Assembly: GCA_963815495.1 (NCBI GenBank)
Contig: CAWFGW010000012.1
Coordinates: 4,956-68,955, forward strand
Direction of reading: 5' to 3'
DNA length: 64,000 nucleotides
DNA from: CAWFGW01 sp963815495
GTDB lineage: Bacteria; Bacteroidota; Bacteroidia; Cytophagales; JAAEPT01
Position numbers and translations under genes: made by a program. The notes beneath the pieces are model-generated. The model made no database searches. It was not told the DNA's origin and saw only the letters and a list, made by a program, of their open reading frames with translations. Below, in pieces: positions 1-8,367 of this stretch. The first letter of the stretch is position 1, and each line of letters begins with the position of its first letter.

Positions 1-58
1 TCATTGACTCAAATGGATTTAAATGATCTTTGATTGGGGCGGGTTCTATGTATGTCAT
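1..58 (-). CDS. N-terminus of probable Glu/Leu/Phe/Val dehydrogenase (partial)
   Basis: Only the first 19 codons lie in the window; the gene runs off the left edge. Reading leftward from the ATG at 58-56 gives MTYIEPAPIKDHLNPFESM, which resembles the N-terminus I remember for the Bacteroidota glutamate/leucine dehydrogenase family. The sequence AAAGGAAC lies just before the start. If this is right, the enzyme would interconvert an amino acid and its 2-oxo acid with NAD(P). The identification rests on a short N-terminal resemblance only. No catalytic residue is visible. Confidence 0.45.
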   Translation of the reverse strand, partial: MTYIEPAPIKDHLNPFESM

Positions 59-105
59 ATCTCTTGTTCCTTTATTTCGGGGGATTTTACGACAACTAAA
101 TACAA

Positions 106-924
106 TTAGTTATCAAATAAAACTAAGTAGGTGGTAATAAACGGAATAGACAAAAACAAACCGTCAAAGCGATCTAAAAAACCACCGTGACCTGGTAGTA
201 TTGTCCCTGAATCTTTGATATCAAAACTCCGTTTTAGAAGTGACTCCACCAAATCACCTAAACCACCACAAACTACTATTATAACAGCCAACACAATCCA
301 TTGTTGTAATTGAAATATAGGAAAATATCGGCTTAAAACATAAGCCATTCCTATTGCAAAAAACATTGCACCAAAACTTCCCTCCCAAGTCTTTTTAGGA
401 GAAATGCGCTCAAATAATTTTGTTCTGCCAAACAATCTTCCTGAGAAATAAGCAAAGGTATCACTAGTCCAAAGTAATAGAATAATTCCTAACATAATCT
501 CCCAGTGATATTCACCGTCTACAATTGTACTAAAATGCAATAATGCAGATGGAAGAGCAATGTAAATAATACTTAAAAAAGAAAAAGCAATATTCGTAAA
601 TGGCTCTTCTTTTTTTCTGAATAATTCTACAAAAAAAACGATGGATGAAAGCGGTATGAGTATCATTAGATACTTGATAGGCAACAAATCTTTTACAATA
701 CCATAACTCAAAAAAAGTAAGGTGTTAGCAATTATTATTGTAAATAACTTATTGGGAATTGTTTTATTTTTTACCAAATCCAAAAACTCCCACAGACATA
801 GATTTAGTAACAAAAATGTTATTAGGAGATAGGTATATTCATGAAAAGTTATCCCTAGCACAAAAACAGACGTACCAATGAGACCTGTGATTACACGTTG
901 TTTGAAATTCGAACTATTACTCAA
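106..924 (-). CDS. cdsA: Phosphatidate cytidylyltransferase (CDP-diglyceride synthase)
   Basis: The enzyme makes CDP-diacylglycerol from phosphatidic acid and CTP at the inner membrane, the branch point for phosphatidylethanolamine and phosphatidylglycerol. The 272-residue protein is almost entirely hydrophobic helices (about eight). It ends with the family signature at about residues 228-256: SLLKRSFDIKDSG followed by LPGHGGFLDRFDGL, which contains the metal-binding acidic residues. Length is normal. The start overlaps the end of the upstream DUF2007 gene by 8 bp, so the two and the CPBP gene before them are probably one transcript. Confidence 0.95.
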   Translation of the reverse strand: MSNSSNFKQRVITGLIGTSVFVLGITFHEYTYLLITFLLLNLCLWEFLDLVKNKTIPNKLFTIIIANTLLFLSYGIVKDLLPIKYLMILIPLSSIVFFVELFRKKEEPFTNIAFSFLSIIYIALPSALLHFSTIVDGEYHWEIMLGIILLLWTSDTFAYFSGRLFGRTKLFERISPKKTWEGSFGAMFFAIGMAYVLSRYFPIFQLQQWIVLAVIIVVCGGLGDLVESLLKRSFDIKDSGTILPGHGGFLDRFDGLFLSIPFITTYLVLFDN

Positions 925-1126
925 AACGTATTTCTTTGTTTATAATATTAATGGCCTCTAGCACATCTTCTTGTGAAACCAATACTTCAACCTGTCCTAT
1001 GGTATAAGCACTATCCCTTTTATTCATCTGAATGCAGGCAATGCCATAGTTCGAAAGCGCTTGTTCCACCAAAGCTGCTTGATACTCATGATTGCTTGAA
1101 AATACCTTTTTCCATTTACTTTTCAT
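917..1126 (-). CDS. DUF2007 family small protein
   Basis: This 69-residue protein carries the pattern of DUF2007 (putative signal-transducing protein family): a start such as WKKVFSSNHEYQAALVEQAL, then a beta strand with a central IACIQMN and a final VEVLVSQEDVLEAINII. The fold is thought to be a small GlnB-like or ferredoxin-like beta-alpha-beta unit, but the biochemical role is unknown. It has no membrane segment or signal peptide. It sits between a CPBP protease (1 bp away) and cdsA (8 bp overlap), a gene order common in Bacteroidota. Confidence 0.8.
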   Translation of the reverse strand: MKSKWKKVFSSNHEYQAALVEQALSNYGIACIQMNKRDSAYTIGQVEVLVSQEDVLEAINIINKEIRFE

Positions 1127-1127
1127 G

Positions 1128-2069
1128 TCAAGTACTCTTATTTTTTGCCCACATCTTTTTTAAATAAAGGAAAACAGCAATAATTAACCCAGAGGATACT
1201 ATAAAAATCACTAATTGATTTTGCTCCATTCCTCCTATAGGTATATCTGTATCAGACATCCCATAGCGATAGACAAAAAACAAGGACAAACTATTATTAA
1301 CTAAATGCCCCACAATTGGTATCCACAAATTTTGTGAATAATAATATAAATAGCCAAAAAGCACTCCCAGCACTAACCGAGGTAAAAAGCTAAAAAACTG
1401 CATATGTATTGCTCCAAAAACAAAAGCGGTTACAACAATACCAACATGAGCATTTCTGAATAAGTTAATGAAAAGTGGCTGCAATACACCTCTAAAAGTC
1501 AATTCCTCACCAACTGCTGCTAAGACTCCTATAATTAAAAGGCCAACTAGAAACTCGGTCAACGAACTAAAGTGTGTTATTACCTGAGTTAATGCAGCAA
1601 TTTGTTTTTCAGAACTTCGTGCCCAACTTTCAAAACCTGATAAAAAATCAGGGAATTGTACTGTCTGATTCCATTCTGCCAATACACTGCTTAACGGCAA
1701 CACAAAAATCATCATCACAAACACATTGGAAAAGCTAGCAATAGCCACTTGTGAATTATCGTTCCAAGAATCATAATATAAAGGAAATGAAGTTCTTGCT
1801 ATGAACAACAAAGGGAAAATCAAAAAACACACTAAAGAATTTGCTGCCTGAACTAATAATAAAGGCATTCCCAGTCCGAGGTTATCTTCTGGATGCAACA
1901 CCGCATTTGCCATCACAGTCATATCCTCTCCAAAATAATACATATAGACTAGCGCACTCATTAGTTGTCCGACCATAAAACCGAGAAAGAGATATAAAAT
2001 GAATTTTAAAAAAACTGATAAGTAGTATGCTCTATTAAAAGGGCTTTCTGATTCAGAATATTCGGTCAT
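1128..2069 (-). CDS. CPBP family intramembrane glutamic endopeptidase
   Basis: This 313-residue polytopic membrane protein has the three conserved blocks of the CPBP/CAAX-processing (Rce1-like, ABI) family: EELTFR at about residues 188-193, a histidine in FGAIHMQF at about 222, and GHLVNN at about 255. In Rce1 the glutamates and these His/Asn residues form the active site. Bacterial substrates are mostly unknown; relatives act in peptide maturation or immunity. It is the first gene of a probable CPBP-DUF2007-cdsA operon and is divergent from dusB, with an 88-bp spacer that holds a 14-bp palindrome. Confidence 0.9.
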   Translation of the reverse strand: MTEYSESESPFNRAYYLSVFLKFILYLFLGFMVGQLMSALVYMYYFGEDMTVMANAVLHPEDNLGLGMPLLLVQAANSLVCFLIFPLLFIARTSFPLYYDSWNDNSQVAIASFSNVFVMMIFVLPLSSVLAEWNQTVQFPDFLSGFESWARSSEKQIAALTQVITHFSSLTEFLVGLLIIGVLAAVGEELTFRGVLQPLFINLFRNAHVGIVVTAFVFGAIHMQFFSFLPRLVLGVLFGYLYYYSQNLWIPIVGHLVNNSLSLFFVYRYGMSDTDIPIGGMEQNQLVIFIVSSGLIIAVFLYLKKMWAKNKST

Positions 2070-2107
2070 CTAATAATTAGTTAAAGCACAGACTTCATTT
2101 TTTAATC

Positions 2108-2139
2108 TTTGAAGTCCTTAATTTAATCCTGTAAATTTA
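2108..2139 (+). promoter_or_regulatory. Bacteroidota-type promoter for dusB
   Basis: TTTG at 2108-2111 is followed after 20 bp by TAAATTTA at 2132-2139, close to the Bacteroidota housekeeping pattern TTG-N19-21-TAnnTTTG. The final G is absent, so the match is imperfect. The -7 element sits inside the palindrome CTGTAAATTTACAG at 2129-2142. dusB begins 18 bp downstream. Confidence 0.4.
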
Positions 2140-2157
2140 CAGAAAAATTAAAGCCAA

Positions 2158-3150
2158 TTGGTAAAGATAAAGAATATAGAATTAGGCGACTTTCCGCTTT
2201 TGCTCGCGCCAATGGAAGATGTGAGTGACCCTCCATTCAGAGCCGTTTGCAAAGAAAATGGTGCTGATTTAATGTATACAGAATTTATTTCTGCAGATGG
2301 TTTAATTCGAGATGCTGAAAAAAGTGTGCAAAAACTAGACATCTATGATTATGAACGACCAATAGGCATTCAAATTTTTGGCGATAAAATAGATGCCATG
2401 CGTGAGGCTGCCGCAATTGCTGAAGCTGCTAGACCAGAACTAATTGATATCAACTATGGATGTCCAGTTAAGAAGGTCGCTTGCAAAGGTGCTGGTGCTG
2501 GTATTCTAAAAGACATTGACAAGATGGAGCGTATGACTGCTGAAATTGTTAAGCAAGTCCAACTACCCGTCACAGTCAAAACCAGATTAGGCTGGGATGA
2601 TGACACTATTAAAATAGTGGAAGTAGCTAAGCGACTACAAGGTGTGGGTATTCAGGCATTAACCATTCACGGGAGAACTCGCGTTCAAATGTACAAAGGA
2701 GAAGCCAACTGGAACCCCATTGCAGAAGTGAAAAATCACCCAGACATTCACATTCCCATTTTTGGAAATGGTGATATTGATTCTCCAGAAAAAGCCTTAG
2801 AATACAAAAACAAATATGGCGTAGACGGCATCATGATTGGTCGCGCTGCCATTGGTTACCCATGGATTTTTAATGAAATAAAACACTACCTGAAAACAGG
2901 TGAGAAACTAGCTCCACCTTCCTTGGAAGAGCGTATTGATGTTTGCCGAAGACACTTAAACTTTTCAATCGAATGGAAAGGTGAACGTTTAGGTACTTTT
3001 GAAATGAGGAGACATTACACGAGCTATTTTAAGAACATACCAAATTTCAAAGAGTTTAGGATGCGACTCGTTTTGGCTGACACACAGCAAGAAACATTAG
3101 CTATTTTAGATGAAATCGCTTATCACTATTCATCATTCGTATTTGAATGA
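2158..3150 (+). CDS. dusB: tRNA-dihydrouridine synthase B
   Basis: This is an FMN- and NADPH-dependent enzyme that reduces uridines in the tRNA D-loop. The 330-residue protein begins MVKIKNIELG with a TTG start; homologues begin MVKIGNIELG, which supports that codon over later ATGs. Visible family motifs are LLLAPMEDVSDPPFR near residue 15, the catalytic block INYGCP with Cys at about 102 followed by KKVACKGAGAGIL, GRTRVQMYKG, and GNGDI. The length is typical of the TIM-barrel plus C-terminal helical domain. Its stop overlaps the start of the next gene by 4 bp (ATGA), indicating coupled translation. Confidence 0.95.
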   Translation: MVKIKNIELGDFPLLLAPMEDVSDPPFRAVCKENGADLMYTEFISADGLIRDAEKSVQKLDIYDYERPIGIQIFGDKIDAMREAAAIAEAARPELIDINYGCPVKKVACKGAGAGILKDIDKMERMTAEIVKQVQLPVTVKTRLGWDDDTIKIVEVAKRLQGVGIQALTIHGRTRVQMYKGEANWNPIAEVKNHPDIHIPIFGNGDIDSPEKALEYKNKYGVDGIMIGRAAIGYPWIFNEIKHYLKTGEKLAPPSLEERIDVCRRHLNFSIEWKGERLGTFEMRRHYTSYFKNIPNFKEFRMRLVLADTQQETLAILDEIAYHYSSFVFE

Positions 3151-4019
3151 TGCGTAAAGAAAATTTTCTTGTCATCATTTTATTTTCTGCATTAGTTTTA
3201 ATCTGGGGAAGTGCCTTTATCCTTATTAAGAAAAGTCTATTATTTTTCTCCCCATTAGAAGTAGGTGCAGGTAGAATATTTTTTGCCTTTCTTACTCTGC
3301 TTCCATTTGCGCTCAAAAAAATCACACAAATAAAACGCTCGGATCTGGGGCTTATTATTTTATCTGGGGTGCTGGGAAGCTTTACGCCTGCTATATTATT
3401 TGCTTTAGCCCAGTCAACTGTATCTAGTGGTTATGCTGCTATTTTAAGTGGATTAACACCCGTTCTTACCATTCTTGTTGGTGTGTTTTTTTACAACCAA
3501 CGCGTGGTATTGCTTCAAGTCATTGGTGTTACGCTCAGTTTTGCTGGCGCAATTGTTCTTTTATTTCAAGGACTCTCCTTTGCAACTATCGAGTGGCTCG
3601 CTTCGTTCTTTATTTTTCTCGCAACACTTTGTTATGCACTAAATTTAACTTTGATAAAGTTTAAGTTAAAAAACATTCACCCCCTGCAGATTGCAGCTGT
3701 TTCGTTAGTGTTTATCGGTCCGATCGCTGCAGTTATATTGTATTACAACAATTTCTTTCATTTTGAGTTTTCATCACCGCAGTTTCACGAATCCTTTTTT
3801 TCTTTGGTTATTTTGGGAGTAACTTCTACTGCAATAGCTTTGGTACTGTTTAATCAACTCTTAAAAATTGCCTCCCCTATTTTGGCTAGTTCAATTACTT
3901 ACGCGATACCTTTAGTGGCTCTTAGCTGGGGATATCTGGATGGAGAACAATTATCACTCGTACACCTTGCCGGTTTATTGCTAATACTGGGTGGTGTGTA
4001 TTTAATTGCTAGAAAATAA
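3147..4019 (+). CDS. EamA/DMT family transporter
   Basis: This 290-residue inner-membrane protein has about ten hydrophobic helices arranged as two EamA repeats. The first begins ALVLIWGSAFILIKK and the second begins around LASFFIFLATLCYALN. Members export amino acids, metabolites or drugs, but the substrate cannot be read from sequence. It overlaps dusB by 4 bp and is the last plus-strand gene before the convergent nuoC. The motif WGS near the N-terminus and the late motif GVYLIARK are normal for the family. Confidence 0.88.
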   Translation: MMRKENFLVIILFSALVLIWGSAFILIKKSLLFFSPLEVGAGRIFFAFLTLLPFALKKITQIKRSDLGLIILSGVLGSFTPAILFALAQSTVSSGYAAILSGLTPVLTILVGVFFYNQRVVLLQVIGVTLSFAGAIVLLFQGLSFATIEWLASFFIFLATLCYALNLTLIKFKLKNIHPLQIAAVSLVFIGPIAAVILYYNNFFHFEFSSPQFHESFFSLVILGVTSTAIALVLFNQLLKIASPILASSITYAIPLVALSWGYLDGEQLSLVHLAGLLLILGGVYLIARK

Positions 4020-4364
4020 ATTATCTAAAGATTTTTTCTAATTATACGGTAGTTGATAGGAAGTTTTTCAAAAAAACAGATGATTTTAATTACAGTATCG
4101 CTCCGATTTAAGGTTTATTTTACAATTTTTGTTTTTCAAGTGACGATTTGGGAATGTGAAAAGGATATAAAATATGCGTCCTACTGCCGTTAACACTAGT
4201 CGACCTAATCGTCTAGATTTTTGTTTCCCTTTTATTAATGAAAAAGGAAAAGCCCAAGCGGTTTGAGCTGAAAGCTTCTAAAAGTTATAAACTAACATTG
4301 TCGAACAAGGGTAACTATTTTAACAAAAAAGATACCTGTAAAGTAAAGGTCAATCAGAAAATCC
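4020..4364. other. Intergenic region between the EamA gene and nuoC
   Basis: The 345 bp between the convergent EamA gene and nuoC contain no RNA gene or convincing terminator. A plus-strand reading frame from 4238 runs into nuoC antisense and is not accepted. nuoD would be expected here, to the left of nuoC on the minus strand, but no reading of this stretch resembles it. Four hexameric palindromes (GTTAAC, ACTAGT, GTCGAC, TCTAGA) cluster at 4189-4217. Confidence 0.6.
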
Positions 4365-4853
4365 TTATTCATAATCCACCTTTACTCCATGGTAATACTC
4401 TTGTGTGGTATAATCTTTTCGAAGTGGATGTCCTTCCCAATTCGCTGGAAGTAAAATTCGTCTCAAATCTGGGTGTCCTTCGAAGTGGATTCCAAAAAAA
4501 TCAAAGGTTTCTCTTTCGTGCCAATTAGCTGTCCGCCAAATGGAGGTTAAGCTAGGAACCACTGGTTTATCTCTATCCAGAATCACTTTAATGATAAAAT
4601 GCATGTTTTTGGTAATCGAATAGAAGTGATAAATGACCTCCATTGAGTTTTTTTCTACGCCATTATCTATTCCTGTGATGCTTGAAAGGTGATCAAAATA
4701 ACAATCAGGGTTGATTTGTAACTCGGAGCAGACTTCTAACAGCAAATTGGGCTGTAAAACAATAAACGGTTGGATTGCATCTGCATGTATTGAGACCACA
4801 GCATCAGCATTAAATTTTTCAATAATTAGATTTACCAATTGCTCAAAACTCAT
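4365..4853 (-). CDS. nuoC: NADH-quinone oxidoreductase subunit C
   Basis: This is the 30-kDa peripheral-arm subunit of respiratory complex I. The 162-residue protein carries the family signature ERETFDFFGIHFEGHPDLRR near the C-terminus, followed by LPANWEGHPLRKDY. It ends a few residues after GVKVDYE. It is the stand-alone form, not the NuoCD fusion. It overlaps nuoB by 4 bp. It is the last gene of the local nuoA-B-C run: no nuoD follows, which is unusual for this operon. Confidence 0.95.
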   Translation of the reverse strand: MSFEQLVNLIIEKFNADAVVSIHADAIQPFIVLQPNLLLEVCSELQINPDCYFDHLSSITGIDNGVEKNSMEVIYHFYSITKNMHFIIKVILDRDKPVVPSLTSIWRTANWHERETFDFFGIHFEGHPDLRRILLPANWEGHPLRKDYTTQEYYHGVKVDYE

Positions 4854-5371
4854 ACAACTTCTTTTTTAAGTAGTTTTTCTATCGCTTTTGGTGCCATCAG
4901 GGTTTCCTTACGAATTTTTTCTTGTAGCTTTAGAAAACCACCAATGAGCGCTTCTGGTCGAGGCGGACAACCAGGAACATATACATCAACAGGTATAATT
5001 CGATCTACCCCTTTCACTACATGATAACCATGTTGCCAATAAGGACCGCCACAGTTAGAACATGAACCCATCGAAATCACATACCGTGGTTCAGACATTT
5101 GCTCATACAGCCGCTTCACACGATCTGCCATTTTAAAAGTTACTGTTCCTGCTACAATCATTACGTCTGACTGTCGTGGAGATGAACGAGGTGTAATCCC
5201 AAAGCGGTCTAAGTCATACCCGGAAGTATAAGCTGACATCATTTCTATAGCACAACAAGCGATACCAAATCCCATAGGCCACATGGATGATAAACGTGCC
5301 CAGTTAATCAAATCGTCTACTTTAGTAATGACAACACCTCCGTGTTGAAACTGTTGGTCGAGTAATCCCAT
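4850..5371 (-). CDS. nuoB: NADH-quinone oxidoreductase subunit B
   Basis: This complex I subunit carries the terminal 4Fe-4S cluster N2 that passes electrons to quinone. All four cluster ligands can be placed: the Cys pair in GFGIACCAIEMM (about residues 39-40), Cys in MGSCSNCGG (about 104) and Cys in VPGCPPRPEAL (about 135). The length of 173 residues is normal. It lies 1 bp after nuoA and overlaps nuoC by 4 bp, so the three genes are co-translated. Confidence 0.97.
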   Translation of the reverse strand: MGLLDQQFQHGGVVITKVDDLINWARLSSMWPMGFGIACCAIEMMSAYTSGYDLDRFGITPRSSPRQSDVMIVAGTVTFKMADRVKRLYEQMSEPRYVISMGSCSNCGGPYWQHGYHVVKGVDRIIPVDVYVPGCPPRPEALIGGFLKLQEKIRKETLMAPKAIEKLLKKEVV

Positions 5372-5372
5372 C

Positions 5373-5840
5373 TTATTTTTGATTCAACTTTTGATATTCT
5401 TCTAATGGTATTTTACCCTTAAAATCAATAATATTTTCTTCTGGCTTCACCCAATCTAAATAGCCTTTTGCCCAAGCATAAGCCAAACCTAATGTCAATA
5501 CGAAAATAAAAAGAAACATCTCCAACAAGCTAAACCAACCCCATAAACCATCGGAGGCTTGAATTAACTTTTCATTTCCGAAAATAACTGCCCACGGAAA
5601 TAAGAACACTACTTCTACATCAAAAAGGATAAATATTAAAGCGATAATATAAAATCGTATATTAAAGTTACCCCAAGGTGTGCCTATCGCTTCTTCTCCA
5701 CATTCATAGGGACTATTTTTCTGATCATTTGGTCGGCTTGGGCGAACCATGTACCATGTAAACAACCCTCCACATGCGAAGACAATACCTACGACAATAA
5801 AAAGGAGGGCAATTCCGAATTCAGATAATTGAGGCTGCAT
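5373..5840 (-). CDS. nuoA: NADH-quinone oxidoreductase subunit A
   Basis: This small complex I membrane subunit sits at the junction with the peripheral arm. The 155-residue protein has three transmembrane helices and the conserved loop and helix pattern SPYECGEEAIG then RFYIIALIFILFDVEVVFLF, with the acidic residues of the family. It is the first gene of the nuoABC run and is 26 bp downstream of a small membrane protein gene on the same strand, so it may be co-transcribed with it. Confidence 0.95.
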   Translation of the reverse strand: MQPQLSEFGIALLFIVVGIVFACGGLFTWYMVRPSRPNDQKNSPYECGEEAIGTPWGNFNIRFYIIALIFILFDVEVVFLFPWAVIFGNEKLIQASDGLWGWFSLLEMFLFIFVLTLGLAYAWAKGYLDWVKPEENIIDFKGKIPLEEYQKLNQK

Positions 5841-5866
5841 GATGCAAAACTACATTTAAATGAGTT

Positions 5867-6382
5867 TTAAAAAAAGTTTTCTAAACCGTGCTCAAATTCA
5901 TAAAAAAAATATGCCGTGGGATAAGCCCAAATAATTGCACTAGCTGACATGTATAAAAAGATATAACGCTTTTTTACTCCAAAAGATAATGAGATAATGG
6001 TACCACCAATTGGAGTTAATAACAAGGGGGTAAGAAAGGCTATTCCCGCAATTCCAAACTTTCGCCAAATTCGTACTAGCCTTCGATTTTTGTTAGAAAA
6101 CAATTTATACTTTCCCTTTCTTTTTAAATTACCTTGGAGTTTGTTTTTTATTATCTCACCTATTTGAGTAAAAATAATGACTGATACAATCATCCCTAAA
6201 GCAGTAAAAATAGCTGTTTCCCATACTTGAAGATGTAACGTTGGACCCGCAATGGGACCTGCCGCATATTTAAACATGCTAACAATAAAAACAACTCCAT
6301 ATTTTGCTACTTGGTCCCACATATCCGTTTCTATTAAGTAATTAAAATCACCCAACAACCAGATACGCCATATATGAAGCAT
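5867..6382 (-). CDS. Small polytopic membrane protein, possibly DedA/VTT-like
   Basis: I do not recognise this protein with certainty. It has up to 171 residues and about four hydrophobic segments. A central basic loop rich in Lys/Arg (KNKLQGNLKRKGKYKLF) precedes the hydrophobic segment GIAGIAFLTPLLLTPIGG, which recalls the re-entrant region of DedA/SNARE-associated or small-multidrug-export (PF06695-like) membrane proteins. The annotated start overlaps the upstream antiporter by 35 bp. An internal ATG at 6322 (MWDQVAKYG) would remove the overlap and is at least as likely. It lies between an antiporter gene and nuoA on the same strand. Confidence 0.6.
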   Translation of the reverse strand: MLHIWRIWLLGDFNYLIETDMWDQVAKYGVVFIVSMFKYAAGPIAGPTLHLQVWETAIFTALGMIVSVIIFTQIGEIIKNKLQGNLKRKGKYKLFSNKNRRLVRIWRKFGIAGIAFLTPLLLTPIGGTIISLSFGVKKRYIFLYMSASAIIWAYPTAYFFYEFEHGLENFF

Positions 6383-7301
6383 AAGTTATTAATAGAACTG
6401 CACCACTTAGACGACCAATTTTTCGGCCAAACAGCATTAATAAAAGCACTAGCACAACAATAGCCATCATAATCCACATGTCTATATTGACTAATGTTGG
6501 GTTAACTGAAATATCTTTTACGATACTGGTAAAGCCAAGAATAGACAATATGTTAAAGATGTTTGACCCTAATAAATTACCAACAGCTAAGTCGGTGTTT
6601 TTTTGATACGCTGCTATTATTGAAGTCACTAACTCTGGTAGACTTGTCCCAATAGCAATTACTGTCAAACCTATAATAGCATCACTCACACCTAAACCTT
6701 GGGCAATACTTTTTGCTCCTCCTACAAACCACTCTGAGCCAAAGTAAAGCATGATTCCGCCTAGTACTAAAAAACCAACTTCCTTCAAAACTGCTGAACC
6801 GACAATTTCAGGTACTTCTTCGTGTTCTTCCGCCATACGCTCCAAAGTTTCCCTTCGAGACATCTCAATTAAAAAATAAGTATATATTGCCAAAATCAAG
6901 ACGAATATAATCCCTTCGAAACGTTGTACCACATGATCATGCGAAATAAAAAAGTACAACAACAAAGAACTGCCCATTGCCATTGGCCAATCAATTTTTA
7001 TACTGTTTTCATGCACTAAAATAGGATAAAAAAGAGCGGTGGCACCTAAAACTAAAGTCAAGTTACAAATGTTTGAACCGATGATGTTACCCATTGAAAT
7101 ATCAGGAGAACCATCTAGAGCCGCTTGTAAACTCACTAACAACTCTGGTGCTGAAGTTCCAAAAGCTACAACGGTTAAACCCACTACTAAAGGTGATATT
7201 TGAACGCTATACGCTAAATTTGAAGCTCCCCGGACTAAAAAGTCTCCGCCTATAACTAAAAGCACAAGACCAAGTATTAACAGACCGATTTCTATCCACA
7301 T
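6348..7301 (-). CDS. Calcium/sodium antiporter (CaCA family, YrbG-like)
   Basis: This 317-residue membrane protein is built from two inverted repeats, each with the CaCA alpha-repeat motif: GTSAPELLVSLQAAL then GNIIGSNICN in the first half, and GTSLPELVTSIIAAY then GNLLGSNIFN in the second. The paired acidic residues in these motifs bind Ca2+. The protein exchanges Ca2+ (or another cation) for Na+ or H+ across the inner membrane. About ten helices and normal length make this a confident family call. The exact ion is not determined. Confidence 0.92.
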   Translation of the reverse strand: MWIEIGLLILGLVLLVIGGDFLVRGASNLAYSVQISPLVVGLTVVAFGTSAPELLVSLQAALDGSPDISMGNIIGSNICNLTLVLGATALFYPILVHENSIKIDWPMAMGSSLLLYFFISHDHVVQRFEGIIFVLILAIYTYFLIEMSRRETLERMAEEHEEVPEIVGSAVLKEVGFLVLGGIMLYFGSEWFVGGAKSIAQGLGVSDAIIGLTVIAIGTSLPELVTSIIAAYQKNTDLAVGNLLGSNIFNILSILGFTSIVKDISVNPTLVNIDMWIMMAIVVLVLLLMLFGRKIGRLSGAVLLITYASYMAYLVVG

Positions 7302-7355
7302 ATTCTCTTCAATTCTAAAAACGCATAGCTGAAAATCATTTTAGCAAGTTATAAT

Positions 7356-8288
7356 TTAGCTTATGAAACGCTTCATTTTTTTGATAAATTTCAATAATAT
7401 TGGTAACCTACTAGCTTTTAAAGATATGTATTTTTTTTCTTTACCTCCTAAGCTTTCATAAAATTTTGCAACCCCTGGAATCATACTTCCTTCGAAATCT
7501 AAAACCTTATTCCTATAAGCATTTTCACGAATTAGGTGATCAAACAGCAGTGTCATACTTCCATTTTTTTGTCCTTCTTTATTAGAAGTTCCCAACAGGA
7601 AAATAATCCGTTTATCACTCTTAAGGAACAGGCCTGCCGCACAAATTTCATGAGATTGATTATACGCAAAAGATAATAGGATGGCTGATTTTTCAACTCC
7701 CTGTTCGTATATCTGCTTTAAGAAACGCCATGATTCACTATTTAAACCACTGATTGTCAAACCTTTTTCTTTTTTAAAAAAATTAATAAAGAAATCTATA
7801 TTATTCGTTTCTGATACATAAAGGCCATTTTTTTTAGCTTTTTTAAGATCCCTTCTTCGATTTAAATTATAGCCAGCATATAGTTTTTCATACGGTGTGT
7901 TTAAACTTAATTCCAGATTTAGTTTGTAATACACATCGATATCACTATTCACTAATTCATTTGAAACATTCAAAGCTATTTCGACTAAAGAATATTTGTT
8001 TTTCAAAAGATCAACAAATGGCTCTAACGCTGTATGCATCCTGTAAAAAAGTCCTAACTGCTGACAAAAAGGGGGTTGTGCTAAGTATTTAAATCCTACT
8101 GTAGACTTCTCTGTAATGGGAAAAACAGCCGTATATTTATTCTCTACAATAATAACATAAGCAGCCCAGTTAGGAGAAACAATGTCCAGATACCACGATT
8201 CTGCATATACTAAAGGATATTGCGATTCCGCTATGCAATTGTCCCATTGCTCTTTGTCAATTTGTTTCTGTTGGAGAAAAGAGATCAT
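7356..8288 (-). CDS. FemAB/BioF2-like GNAT acyltransferase
   Basis: This 310-residue soluble protein resembles the GNAT/FemAB-like group seen in Bacteroidota envelope loci. It has an N-terminal lobe (YAESWYLDIVSPNW), a middle block YNLNRRRDLKKAKKNGL that is typical of FemAB-type folds, and a C-terminal block AAGLFLKSDKRIIFLLGTSNKEG followed by LDFEGSMIPGVAKFYESLGG, the acyl-CoA or acyl-tRNA binding half. Such enzymes transfer amino acids or acyl groups to cell-wall or polysaccharide precursors. The substrate is unknown. It is divergent from an outer-membrane barrel gene, which supports an envelope role. Confidence 0.72.
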   Translation of the reverse strand: MISFLQQKQIDKEQWDNCIAESQYPLVYAESWYLDIVSPNWAAYVIIVENKYTAVFPITEKSTVGFKYLAQPPFCQQLGLFYRMHTALEPFVDLLKNKYSLVEIALNVSNELVNSDIDVYYKLNLELSLNTPYEKLYAGYNLNRRRDLKKAKKNGLYVSETNNIDFFINFFKKEKGLTISGLNSESWRFLKQIYEQGVEKSAILLSFAYNQSHEICAAGLFLKSDKRIIFLLGTSNKEGQKNGSMTLLFDHLIRENAYRNKVLDFEGSMIPGVAKFYESLGGKEKKYISLKASRLPILLKFIKKMKRFIS

Positions 8289-8367
8289 TTACTTCATTTT
8301 TATAAATCAGTATTCAATGACAGTCATTTTTAGAGATTACTATTATCTTCACTCAAAATTTGAGTCA

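Noticed and set aside
4238..4528. A 96-codon plus-strand open frame with ATG, rich in lysine
   Set aside because: More than half of it is antisense to nuoC, which is unmistakable. It has no recognised family and its composition reflects the opposite strand.
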